Positions 1 through 5,668 of a DNA stretch of 5,806 nt are shown in pieces. A program made the translations under genes and the position numbers. Numbering within the stretch: position 1 is the first letter of the stretch; the number at the start of each line of letters is the position of its first letter. Source of the DNA: JBBIVP01 sp037439705 [NCBI: bacterium] (GTDB lineage Bacteria > JBBIVP01); assembly GCA_037439705.1 (NCBI GenBank), contig JBBIVP010000138.1, positions 1-5,806 on the forward strand, given 5' to 3'. Under the pieces are notes generated by a model that was given only the letters and a program-made list of their open reading frames with translations, did no database searches and had not been told where the DNA came from.

Positions 1-796
1 TCAACGTAATTCCTTTTGCTAAAAAATAAGGAAGGCTGATTTTAGTAGGTGAAACCCCAAGACATTTGGCAAAAATTTCTATGAGTTCTTTCCACCTGAT
101 TTTTTTGTTATCACCTATCACATAGATTTTTCCATTTGCCTCCTTCTTTTCTCCTGCAAGAGCAATTCCCTTAACGAGATTTTCAACATATGCTGTGCAC
201 AAAAGGGCTCTTCCGCTGTTTATATACCCGAAAAATCCTTTCTCCATAGCCATTGCTATTTTGTAAAAACTTGTCATATCCTCTGGACCAAACGGGAAAA
301 CCCCTGGTCTTATTATGGTAGTTTCAATCTTTCCCCTCTTATGGCATTCCTCAAGAAACTCCTCAACCATTATCTTTGAAAGAGCATAGGGAAATTTCCT
401 GTTATCTCTTGGCGCAGATTCATCACCGTTTTCATATCCCCTTGGTCTGTGAACAGCAAGGGAAGAAATAAAAACAAATTTTTTCACACCATTTCTTACG
501 CATGCATCTACAAGATTTTTTGAAGCCAGAACATTTATCTCATAAAAATCCCCCCATCTACCCCAATCAGAAACCTTTGCAGCAAGATGGAAAACTACAT
601 CCACACCTTCAAGATGTTTCTCAAACTCAGAGATTTTTCTTAAATCTCCATATATGATTTCACAGCCCGTGTTCTCTATATTCTTTATGCTTGTTCCATA
701 AAGAACAAGACCCTTTACCCTGTGCCCCCTTGAGATAAGTTCTTTCACTAAATTTGAACCTATAAATCCATTTGAACCCGTTACAAAAACATTCAT
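1..796 (-). CDS. NAD-dependent epimerase/dehydratase (extended SDR), 3' end outside the window
   Basis: This is the N-terminal 265 codons of an extended short-chain dehydrogenase/reductase. The frame is open to the left edge with no stop. The N-terminus carries the Rossmann nucleotide-binding motif TGSNGFIG (G7, G10, G13). An acidic GD pair lies near residue 50, and HLAAKVSDWG (70-79) follows beta-4. The catalytic triad is visible as the Ser pair S111/S112 and YALSK (Y137, K141), and IIRPGVFPFGP (161-171) is the usual post-active-site segment. Family members run about 310-340 residues, so roughly 50-70 are missing. The family acts in the cytoplasm on nucleotide sugars, sterol-like or other small hydroxyl/keto substrates; the substrate cannot be read here. 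The ATG overlaps the protease stop as ATGA (793-796) and has no Shine-Dalgarno of its own, so translation is probably coupled. It is the last operon gene seen. Family call strong, exact function open. Confidence 0.9.
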   Translation of the reverse strand, partial: MNVFVTGSNGFIGSNLVKELISRGHRVKGLVLYGTSIKNIENTGCEIIYGDLRKISEFEKHLEGVDVVFHLAAKVSDWGRWGDFYEINVLASKNLVDACVRNGVKKFVFISSLAVHRPRGYENGDESAPRDNRKFPYALSKIMVEEFLEECHKRGKIETTIIRPGVFPFGPEDMTSFYKIAMAMEKGFFGYINSGRALLCTAYVENLVKGIALAGEKKEANGKIYVIGDNKKIRWKELIEIFAKCLGVSPTKISLPYFLAKGITL

Positions 797-1476
797 CTTG
801 AATTCACAAAGCAAAAAATGTCCATTGAAATCCCGATCAGGTAGTGGAGAATCAGGGGATAAAGAATGGAACGGGTTCTCAAAGCCAAGGCTCCGAATAC
901 AATACCGGCAATAATTGCTGAAAATGTCTCGCCCTCCGGTTTGCCCCAATGAATTACGGTTGAAGGAATGGTCTGAAAAATTATAGCCATTATTCCCCCA
1001 AGCCTCCTTTCAAGTCCAAAAAGGAGATATCCTCTGAAAAGAAATTCCCAGCCTATGTAATAAAAAAGATAGAAAAAATCCCATAATATAAGAAAAACGA
1101 GTTTTTCTCGCGCTATGAGGGGAAGCGGATATTCTTTCTGGAAATCTCCGAGAAAGGACGAAATATAAATGAAGGGAAGGACAACCGGTAAAGCAATCAT
1201 AACAAATTTTATGCCAAATTTGAAATCTCCTTTCTGAAGTCCAAAATCCCTGGGTTCTTCTTTAAGATAAAGCTTTATAATTAAAAAAGGAATAAGAAAA
1301 AAGAAACCGAAAACGAAAAAAGATTGTGAAACCCTGAGAAATAGTCCCCTTATTCCTGGAACCTGCTCCTCAGGAATTCCATGATAAAGATAAATGCACA
1401 TCACCACAAGACCCGTCAGCGAGATTACTGACTCCCTCTCCTTTAATTCATTAAAAATTGAAAAAAAATTTTTCAA
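793..1476 (-). CDS. CPBP (CAAX/Abi-type) family intramembrane protease, variant active site
   Basis: The 227-residue polytopic membrane protein has hydrophobic segments at about 15-31, 50-70, 90-108, 125-142, 160-175, 185-200 and 204-222. The CPBP motifs are recognisable. Motif 1 reads GWEFLFRG (142-149), so the usual EExxxR becomes W143-E144-xxx-R148. Motif 2 ends in H176 within STVIHWGKP. Motif 3 contributes H211 in LILHYLIG, with D219 after it. The family consists of Glu/His-dependent intramembrane proteases, some cleaving prenylated proteins, others tied to bacteriocin immunity or protein maturation. The Trp-for-Glu change occurs in some family branches, but the substrate here is unknown. 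The start is TTG, overlapping the mrp stop as TTGA (1473-1476). AGAGGA lies 9 bases upstream, and no in-frame ATG occurs before residue 26. A perfect hairpin (1455-1479) covers this start. Family call confident; activity inferred. Confidence 0.85.
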   Translation of the reverse strand: MKNFFSIFNELKERESVISLTGLVVMCIYLYHGIPEEQVPGIRGLFLRVSQSFFVFGFFFLIPFLIIKLYLKEEPRDFGLQKGDFKFGIKFVMIALPVVLPFIYISSFLGDFQKEYPLPLIAREKLVFLILWDFFYLFYYIGWEFLFRGYLLFGLERRLGGIMAIIFQTIPSTVIHWGKPEGETFSAIIAGIVFGALALRTRSILYPLILHYLIGISMDIFCFVNSR

Positions 1477-1479
1477 TTT
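1455..1479 (-). promoter_or_regulatory. Perfect 11-bp inverted repeat over the mrp stop/protease start junction
   Basis: The arms AAATTGAAAAA (1455-1465) and TTTTTCAATTT (1469-1479) are exact reverse complements with a 3-base loop. In the minus-strand message the 5' arm contains both the mrp UGA and the protease UUG. The stem is almost all A-U (two G-C pairs). It could hide the weak start until a ribosome finishing mrp opens it. The repeat is seen directly; a role in translational coupling is inferred. It lacks the GC-rich stem of a normal intrinsic terminator. Confidence 0.5.
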
Positions 1480-2498
1480 ATTGAATCCTCTATCAAATTT
1501 ACCACCCTTTCTATCTCTGAAGAAAATTTTGAACCCTTTAAAAACTCCACAGAAGGTTTTCCAATGTCTGCATATTTTGAAACCTCGGGTTCTATAGGTA
1601 TTGAAGCAATCACAGGAATTTTGTATTCCTTTTCAATGTCCCTGAGTCCCTCTCCCGGAAATGCATCTATCCTTTTTCCACAATGCGGACAAGTTATATG
1701 TGACATATTCTCTACAATTCCAAGCACAGGAACATTAAGGGCTTTAAACATCTCTATACCCCTTCTTACATCAGCAAGTGCAATTTTCTGTGGAGTTGTA
1801 ACGATTATTGCCCAATCTATATAAAGCATTTGAGCCATTGACAGCTGAACATCTCCTGTTCCTGGAGGAAGGTCAATGACAAGAAAATCCAGGTCCTCCC
1901 ACAGAATATCATTAAAAAACTGATCCATGAGTTTCATCACCATGGGTCCCCTCCATATAACTGGCGTATCGGGATTGAGGAAAAAACCTATGGACATCGC
2001 CTTTACTCCAAAAGCAGAAACAGGAAGTAGGTGCCTTCCATCAGGAGAAGTTGGTTTTTCGTTTATTCCAAAAAGTATAGGAATACTCGGTCCAAAAACA
2101 TCTGCATCAAGAATTCCCACTTTATATCCTCTATTTTTAAGAGATAATGCAAGGTTCACACTTATTATGGACTTTCCAACTCCACCCTTTGCGCTTGAAA
2201 CCGCTATAATGCGTTTTACCCCCTCGGGCTTTTTCTTCTCAGGAAGGGATGGGGGTTCTTCAAGAATGACAATTTTCACATTTTTTACCCAGTTAAGTTT
2301 TTGAACCTCATTTTTCGCATTTTTTACAATCTCTTCCCTTTTTGACTGGTCCTTTGATGAAATTTTTAAAGAAATAACCACATTTCCGCTTTCATCAATA
2401 TCAATATTTCTAACAAATCCAAAAGAAACTATGTCCCTGTTATACCCTGGATAACGGACATTTTTTAGAACATTAAGGATGCTTTCTTTTCCATTCAT
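1473..2498 (-). CDS. mrp: Mrp/ApbC-family Fe-S cluster carrier ATPase with N-terminal DUF59 domain
   Basis: This 341-residue protein is the usual length for bacterial Mrp/ApbC. Residues 1-80 form a DUF59/MIP18-like domain, including RYPGYNRDIVSFGFV (15-29). The P-loop ATPase domain follows. It has the deviant Walker A SSAKGGVGKS (101-110) with signature Lys104 and Lys109, switch I DADVFGPS (131-138), and switch II DLPPGTGD (209-216). CPHC (C270, C273) supplies the cysteines that bridge a [4Fe-4S] cluster across the homodimer. Family members bind and pass Fe-S clusters to apo-enzymes in the cytoplasm in an ATPase-dependent way. The ATG overlaps the lepB stop (ATGA, 2495-2498) and has a strong Shine-Dalgarno, AGGGAGG, 8 bases upstream. 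Its own stop overlaps the protease start. No key residue is missing. Confidence 0.96.
   Translation of the reverse strand: MNGKESILNVLKNVRYPGYNRDIVSFGFVRNIDIDESGNVVISLKISSKDQSKREEIVKNAKNEVQKLNWVKNVKIVILEEPPSLPEKKKPEGVKRIIAVSSAKGGVGKSIISVNLALSLKNRGYKVGILDADVFGPSIPILFGINEKPTSPDGRHLLPVSAFGVKAMSIGFFLNPDTPVIWRGPMVMKLMDQFFNDILWEDLDFLVIDLPPGTGDVQLSMAQMLYIDWAIIVTTPQKIALADVRRGIEMFKALNVPVLGIVENMSHITCPHCGKRIDAFPGEGLRDIEKEYKIPVIASIPIEPEVSKYADIGKPSVEFLKGSKFSSEIERVVNLIEDSIN
1486..1491 (-). promoter_or_regulatory. Ribosome binding site supporting the TTG start of the CPBP protease
   Basis: On the minus strand AGAGGA stands 9 bases before the TTG at 1474-1476. It decides for TTG, because no ATG or GTG is near in this frame. 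The site lies inside the mrp coding region and outside the adjoining hairpin. Confidence 0.5.
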
Positions 2499-3169
2499 TT
2501 AATCAACCTCCCTATCCTCCGCCATCTTATTTTGTGGAGGATATCTCTTGAGTTTGAATCCCATGAAAAGTAGATTATAAATGCCTTTCCCTGAATCTCA
2601 TTGAGGTCAACAAACCCCCAGTATCTTGAATCGTTTGAATTATCCCTGTTGTCGCCCATCACAAAAACCTTTCCCTGTGGAACTATTATTGGACCGTAGA
2701 AATCCCTGTTGCAGGAGACCAAAGCAGATGGGCAGAAAAATTGTCTCCCCGGATTGTAATGGTCTTTTGGATATAAGAAAAGGTCCGTAAAATTTGCGTA
2801 TAGCTCTTCAAGAGGCTCTCCGTTCACATAAACCTTTTTTCCCTCTATAAGAATTCTGTCGCCCTCAACCCCTATAACCCTTTTAATAAAGTCCTTTGAG
2901 TGGTCTTTTGGCCACCTGAAAACTATTATGTCCCCCCTCTTGGGTTTTGCCCATCTCACAATGTAGATGTCGGTCAGTGGAATTTTTATTCCATAATTGA
3001 GCCTTGTTACGAGAAGATAATCTCCAATGAGAAGGGTATTCTCCATAGAACCCGATGGAATTTTATAAGCCTGAACCACAAAGGCTCTTAAAAAAAGGGC
3101 AATGATGATAGCAACTGCAAAAGATTCTATGTTTTCCCTTATTCTTCCCTTTTTCTTCTTTTCCTTCAT
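2495..3169 (-). CDS. lepB: Signal peptidase I
   Basis: This type I signal peptidase removes signal peptides from exported proteins on the outer face of the cytoplasmic membrane. Numbered from the chosen ATG, a Lys-rich N-terminus (KEKKKKGR) precedes one membrane segment (about 16-33). Then come box B IPSGSMENTLLIGD (37-50) with nucleophile Ser41, box D KRVIGVEGD (96-104) with general base Lys96, and box E GDNRDNSNDSR (172-182). The 224 residues fit the family. Two cysteines (146 and 153) lie in the loop before box E; E. coli LepB has a disulfide in a comparable place, so a disulfide is possible. An in-frame TTG at 3206-3208 would add 13 residues. I prefer the ATG at 3167-3169 because it puts the Lys-rich stretch and membrane anchor at the expected distance, although neither start has a clear Shine-Dalgarno. 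It heads the recognisable part of the minus-strand operon. Confidence 0.95.
   Translation of the reverse strand: MKEKKKKGRIRENIESFAVAIIIALFLRAFVVQAYKIPSGSMENTLLIGDYLLVTRLNYGIKIPLTDIYIVRWAKPKRGDIIVFRWPKDHSKDFIKRVIGVEGDRILIEGKKVYVNGEPLEELYANFTDLFLYPKDHYNPGRQFFCPSALVSCNRDFYGPIIVPQGKVFVMGDNRDNSNDSRYWGFVDLNEIQGKAFIIYFSWDSNSRDILHKIRWRRIGRLIK
2507..2513 (-). promoter_or_regulatory. Strong Shine-Dalgarno of mrp inside lepB
   Basis: Minus-strand AGGGAGG lies 8 bases before the mrp ATG, within the last lepB codons. It fixes the mrp start and shows that this organism uses canonical Shine-Dalgarno initiation. That makes the SD-less starts of lrp and the right-edge gene stand out. Confidence 0.75.
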
Positions 3170-3197
3170 TATGAAGTAAATTTTATTTATGCTCAAA

Positions 3198-3503
3198 TCA
3201 CTCTTCAATAATTTGCATTGAACCCCAGTTGTCCCATAATCTCTGGTGATTCTTGATGTAGATACAAATAAAATGGAATTGCTGGTAAAGAGGCTCTCTT
3301 TCTTTGTAGTAGTAAATCCATTTTAAAGCCTTAAAAATCAATTCTTCTTCAGAGGAAATTTTTTCAAGATAAATCCCGTAAAATTCTTCATCATTTAACC
3401 TGTGACTTCTTTTAACAACCCCGTTCTGGTAAGTCTTCCATTTCCTTTCCTCTAAATCACCGAAACCTTTGAGTGTAAAGTTGATTTTTCGGGAATTTTG
3501 AAG
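3198..3503 (-). pseudogene. Coding-like 101-codon segment without a usable start codon, unrecognised
   Basis: This fills the otherwise empty stretch between lepB and lrp. The frame is open from just after a TAA (3504-3506) to the TGA at 3198-3200. The 101 residues look like a real soluble protein: charged and aromatic-rich, with KWKTYQNG (21-28), RLNDEEFYGIYLEK (35-48), KALKWIYYYKEREP (58-71) and RLWDNWG (88-94), including four Trp and eight Tyr. There is no ATG, GTG or TTG in frame until TTG at residue 55 (3339-3341), far too late. An in-frame TTG upstream (3513-3515) is cut off by the TAA after three codons. A Shine-Dalgarno-led ATG (AGAGGA at 3448-3453, ATG 3439-3441) is out of frame and stops after nine codons. 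Possibilities are a gene that lost its start to a point mutation or indel, a sequencing error, or a rare ATC/ATT start. Family unknown. Confidence 0.45.
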
Positions 3504-3509
3504 TTAAAT
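3481..3509 (+). promoter_or_regulatory. Probable sigma-70-type promoter of the lrp-wzm-wzt operon
   Basis: TTGATT (3481-3486) and TTAAAT (3504-3509) are spaced by 17 bases, each matching 4 of 6 consensus positions. Transcription would start about 7 bases downstream, at or next to the lrp ATG (3517), giving a leaderless or nearly leaderless message. That agrees with the lack of a Shine-Dalgarno before lrp. The promoter lies within the start-less minus-strand segment. Confidence 0.45.
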
Positions 3510-3513
3510 TAAC
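3503..3513. promoter_or_regulatory. Palindrome GTTAA-A-TTAAC overlapping the lrp -10, candidate operator
   Basis: This perfect 5+1+5 palindrome covers the proposed -10 and ends 3 bases before the lrp ATG. Lrp/AsnC proteins commonly repress their own genes by binding AT-rich palindromes at the promoter, so autoregulation is plausible. Short AT palindromes also occur by chance, and no second copy was seen in the window. Confidence 0.3.
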
Positions 3514-3516
3514 AAG

Positions 3517-3975
3517 ATGAAAGAGATAGACTCAATAGACGAAAAAATTCTGGACATTCTTAAAAAAAATGGAAGAATCAAACTGAAGGAACTTGCAGAA
3601 ATGGTAGGACTTACTTCTCCTGCAGTAATTGAAAGGGTAAACAGGCTTGAAAGTGAAGGTGTGATAAAGGGATATTGTGCCCTTATTGACCCGAAAAAGT
3701 TGGGAATTGATATAACTGCATTTATAGGAATTTATATTGACCATCCTTCACACATTGATACATTTGAAAAGGAGATAGAATCAATTGGAGACGAAATAAT
3801 GGAATGCCATCATGTAACAGGAGAATGGACGCTTCTTCTGAAAATAAGAACAAAAAATACCGATACACTTCAGGCACTCATAAAAAAGATAAGAAGCATA
3901 AAAGGTGTTGTTAGAACAAATACAATGGTTGTTTTTTCCACTTTGAAGGAAACTCCCAACTTCAAATTTAAATGA
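3517..3975 (+). CDS. Lrp/AsnC-family transcriptional regulator
   Basis: The 152 residues match the usual 140-165 of this family. The N-terminal winged helix-turn-helix is IDEKILDILKKNGR (7-20) followed by LKELAEMVGLTSPAVIERVNRL (23-44), ending in EGVIKGYCALIDPKKLG (47-63). The C-terminal RAM effector-binding and oligomerisation domain spans about 68-142, with the conserved turn HHVTGEWTLLLKI (98-110). Family members bind DNA as dimers to octamers and respond to amino acids or related small molecules. The ligand cannot be read here. The start lacks a Shine-Dalgarno and sits about 7 bases after a -10 box. The stop overlaps the permease start (ATGA, 3972-3975), so the regulator is the first gene of an exporter operon and may control it. 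The family call is firm; target and ligand are inference. Confidence 0.94.
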   Translation: MKEIDSIDEKILDILKKNGRIKLKELAEMVGLTSPAVIERVNRLESEGVIKGYCALIDPKKLGIDITAFIGIYIDHPSHIDTFEKEIESIGDEIMECHHVTGEWTLLLKIRTKNTDTLQALIKKIRSIKGVVRTNTMVVFSTLKETPNFKFK

Positions 3976-4757
3976 AAAAATTTTATTATCACTTTCTTGA
4001 GGTTTACAGACACAGATTTTTGATATGGCATCTCGTTTTGAGGGATATAAAGGCAAGATACAGGGGGTCTTTTCTTGGATTCCTCTGGACATTTATGAAC
4101 CCGCTCATTCAGATGGCAATATATACGCTTGTCTTTTCATTCTATCTTAGAATTAACATGGAGAAATATCCCGCCTTTCTCTTCTGCGGATTGATCCCGT
4201 GGGCATGGGTATCTTCTTCTGCTGAAAGGGGTATGCATTCAATAGTTCACAGCGGACCACTCGTTACAAAAGCAATGCTTCCCCCTCAGGTTCTCCCAAC
4301 CACAATGAATCTATCAAATTTCGTAAACTTCCTTCTCACACTTCCCCTTCTCTCTTTATTTCTTTTTTTATTTAAAGTTTACCCCAATATAAACTTATTA
4401 TTTCTTCCAATCGTATTTTTCATTCAGTTTGTCATGCTTCAGGGAATAGCGCTCATTGTTGCCACCTCAACGGTTTACTTCAGAGACCTCCTTCATGTCA
4501 TTCCAAACCTCCTCCTTTTTCTTTTCTTTGCCACACCCATAATTTATCCAGTTTCAACGGTCCCTGAGAAGTTCAGAATTTTTGTACTTCTCAATCCATT
4601 CTCTACCCTTATTCTTTCCTATCAGAGCAGTTTCTTTTTCAGCCATTTTCCTTCTTTATCATATCTTCTGTACTCTGGAATCTGGGCGGTGTTTCTTTTA
4701 CTTATTGGAGTGTATATTTTTGAAACTTTCAGGGACGAAATTCCGGAATTAATATGA
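3972..4757 (+). CDS. ABC-2 type polysaccharide export permease (Wzm/TagG-like)
   Basis: This is the membrane subunit of an exporter that moves lipid-linked glycans (O-antigen, capsule or teichoic-type polymers) across the cytoplasmic membrane. The 261 residues are the typical length. An amphipathic N-terminal region leads into the family hallmark DIKARYRGSFLGFLWTFMNP (25-44). About six membrane segments follow, near 36-58, 66-82, 112-135, 143-168, 176-195 and 232-251. IPWAWVSSSAERG (75-87), TVYFRDL (167-173) and ATPIIYPVSTVP (187-198) are also typical. It overlaps lrp upstream and the ATPase downstream by 4 bases each, so the transporter halves are made together. It has no Shine-Dalgarno of its own, which suggests coupled translation. 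The exported polymer cannot be told; no glycosyltransferase is in the window. Confidence 0.93.
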   Translation: MKKFYYHFLEVYRHRFLIWHLVLRDIKARYRGSFLGFLWTFMNPLIQMAIYTLVFSFYLRINMEKYPAFLFCGLIPWAWVSSSAERGMHSIVHSGPLVTKAMLPPQVLPTTMNLSNFVNFLLTLPLLSLFLFLFKVYPNINLLFLPIVFFIQFVMLQGIALIVATSTVYFRDLLHVIPNLLLFLFFATPIIYPVSTVPEKFRIFVLLNPFSTLILSYQSSFFFSHFPSLSYLLYSGIWAVFLLLIGVYIFETFRDEIPELI

Positions 4758-5506
4758 TGGAAGCAGTTGTTTTTGAAAATGTAGTAAAGAGGTTCAGGAA
4801 GTATTTTTTAAAGAGGCAGTATACCACCTTAAAATCTGTATTCATTAATTTTCTGTTAAAAAGGAAAGAAAAAACCCTGAGTTCATATATATATGCCATC
4901 AACGGATTAAGCTTTTCTGTTATGAAAGGCGAAACCTTCGGGATAATTGGAAGAAACGGGTCCGGTAAAAGCACAATTCTAAAACTCATTGCCGGAATAT
5001 ATCGTCCCGATTCAGGAAAGATAAGTGTCAACGGAAGGATTTCAGCCCTCATAGAGCTCGGAGCAGGATTTCATCCCGATTTTACAGGAAGGGAGAACAT
5101 CATAATAAACGGAATGATAATGGGTTTGAGCAAGAATGAAATAAAGAATAGATTTGATGATATAGTTTCCTTTGCTGAAATAGGGGAATTCATTGATATG
5201 CCTGTAAGAACCTACTCATCTGGAATGTATATGAGGCTCGCCTTCTCAATCGCTGTTAATGTGGAGCCTGAAATTTTCCTTGTTGATGAAGTTCTCGCTG
5301 TTGGGGATGAAGGATTTGTGAAAAAATGCCTTTCAAAAATGGAAGGATTCAAGAGAGCTGGGAAGACGATAATATTTGTCAGCCACGACCTATCAATGGT
5401 TGAAAGGTTCTGCTCAAGGGTTTTATGGATAGAAAATGGAAAACCTGTTCTTATGGGGGAACCATCCTTTGTTGTCAATGAATACAAAAAAAGCTTTCAG
5501 GGGTAG
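4754..5506 (+). CDS. ABC transporter ATPase for polysaccharide export (Wzt/TagH-like), no C-terminal glycan-binding domain
   Basis: This is the nucleotide-binding subunit paired with the upstream permease; it powers glycan export at the cytoplasmic membrane. A family-typical N-terminal extension (about 1-48) precedes Walker A GRNGSGKST (66-74). ALIELGAGFHPDFTGREN (98-115), characteristic of the Wzt/TagH branch, covers the Q-loop region. The ABC signature is YSSGM (154-158), Walker B is IFLVDE (174-179), and the H-loop is H211 in VSHD. At 250 residues it ends after the ATPase fold. It therefore lacks the C-terminal carbohydrate-binding domain of longer Wzt proteins that recognise a capped O-antigen end. 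The ATG at 4754 overlaps the permease stop (ATGA); a second ATG directly follows at 4757, so the start could be one codon later. Confidence 0.94.
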   Translation: MMEAVVFENVVKRFRKYFLKRQYTTLKSVFINFLLKRKEKTLSSYIYAINGLSFSVMKGETFGIIGRNGSGKSTILKLIAGIYRPDSGKISVNGRISALIELGAGFHPDFTGRENIIINGMIMGLSKNEIKNRFDDIVSFAEIGEFIDMPVRTYSSGMYMRLAFSIAVNVEPEIFLVDEVLAVGDEGFVKKCLSKMEGFKRAGKTIIFVSHDLSMVERFCSRVLWIENGKPVLMGEPSFVVNEYKKSFQG

Positions 5507-5615
5507 CCTACACATACATTGTTACCACTCCGGGTATTCCCCATTTTTATTTTCTTATCTTTTTTTAGCGAAAGGGATGTCTTTAACCCTCTTCAACCTA
5601 TTCACAATGTGTAGG
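5507..5615. repeat. Long-range inverted repeat in the gap after the ATPase gene
   Basis: CCTACACAT (5507-5515), right after the ATPase stop, is the exact reverse complement of ATGTGTAGG (5607-5615). If a 4-base bulge (ACAT, 5516-5519) is allowed, TGT (5520-5522) also pairs with ACA (5604-5606), giving 12 pairs around an 81-base loop. The right arm also takes part in a local hairpin, TGTAG (5610-5614) with CTACA (5621-5625), so the two structures exclude each other. No flanking target duplication is visible. A remnant of a small element or an RNA structure are both possible. Confidence 0.4.
5531..5567 (+). terminator. Weak candidate terminator after the exporter operon
   Basis: A short hairpin, GGG-TATT-CCC (5532-5541), is followed by a strongly T-rich tract (5543-5567, ending in seven T). 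The position after the last operon gene is right, but the 3-bp stem is weaker than a normal intrinsic terminator. Confidence 0.25.
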
Positions 5616-5633
5616 TGCTTCTACAGTAAAGAC

Positions 5634-5665
5634 TTGCTCAATGTTAAGAGTTTTGCTATTATAAT
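5634..5665 (+). promoter_or_regulatory. Promoter of the right-edge coiled-coil gene
   Basis: TTGCTC (5634-5639) and TATTAT (5657-5662) are separated by 17 bases. A perfect TATAAT overlaps at 5660-5665. Start of transcription would fall at or just after the ATG at 5669, again suggesting a leaderless message, and no Shine-Dalgarno precedes that ATG. Confidence 0.45.
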
Positions 5666-5668
5666 AAT

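Noticed and set aside
1455-1479. Intrinsic terminator between mrp and the protease
   Set aside because: The stem is nearly all A-U, and the gene overlap with a good downstream frame argues for read-through.
1394-2304. Three plus-strand ORFs opposite the protease and mrp genes
   Set aside because: They are antisense shadows of genes with full domain support and have no ribosome binding site or family signature.
3167-3208. Longer lepB starting at TTG 3206-3208
   Set aside because: The added 13 residues have no typical signal-peptidase features, there is no Shine-Dalgarno, and the ATG at 3167-3169 places the Lys-rich end and membrane anchor as expected. It remains possible.
3412-3441. Nine-codon ATG mini-ORF with a good Shine-Dalgarno (minus strand)
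   Set aside because: Too short to call a gene; kept only as a clue to a possible frameshift in the start-less segment around it.
3532-4092. Two minus-strand ORFs opposite lrp
   Set aside because: Lrp on the plus strand is complete with all family motifs; the antisense frames show Cys/Ser-rich shadow composition.
4729-5487. Two minus-strand ORFs opposite the Wzt-like ATPase
   Set aside because: Antisense shadows of a gene with all ABC ATPase motifs.
5507-5615. Miniature transposable element (MITE)
   Set aside because: Only 9-12 bp terminal repeats, no flanking target duplication and no second copy in the window; listed as an inverted repeat instead.
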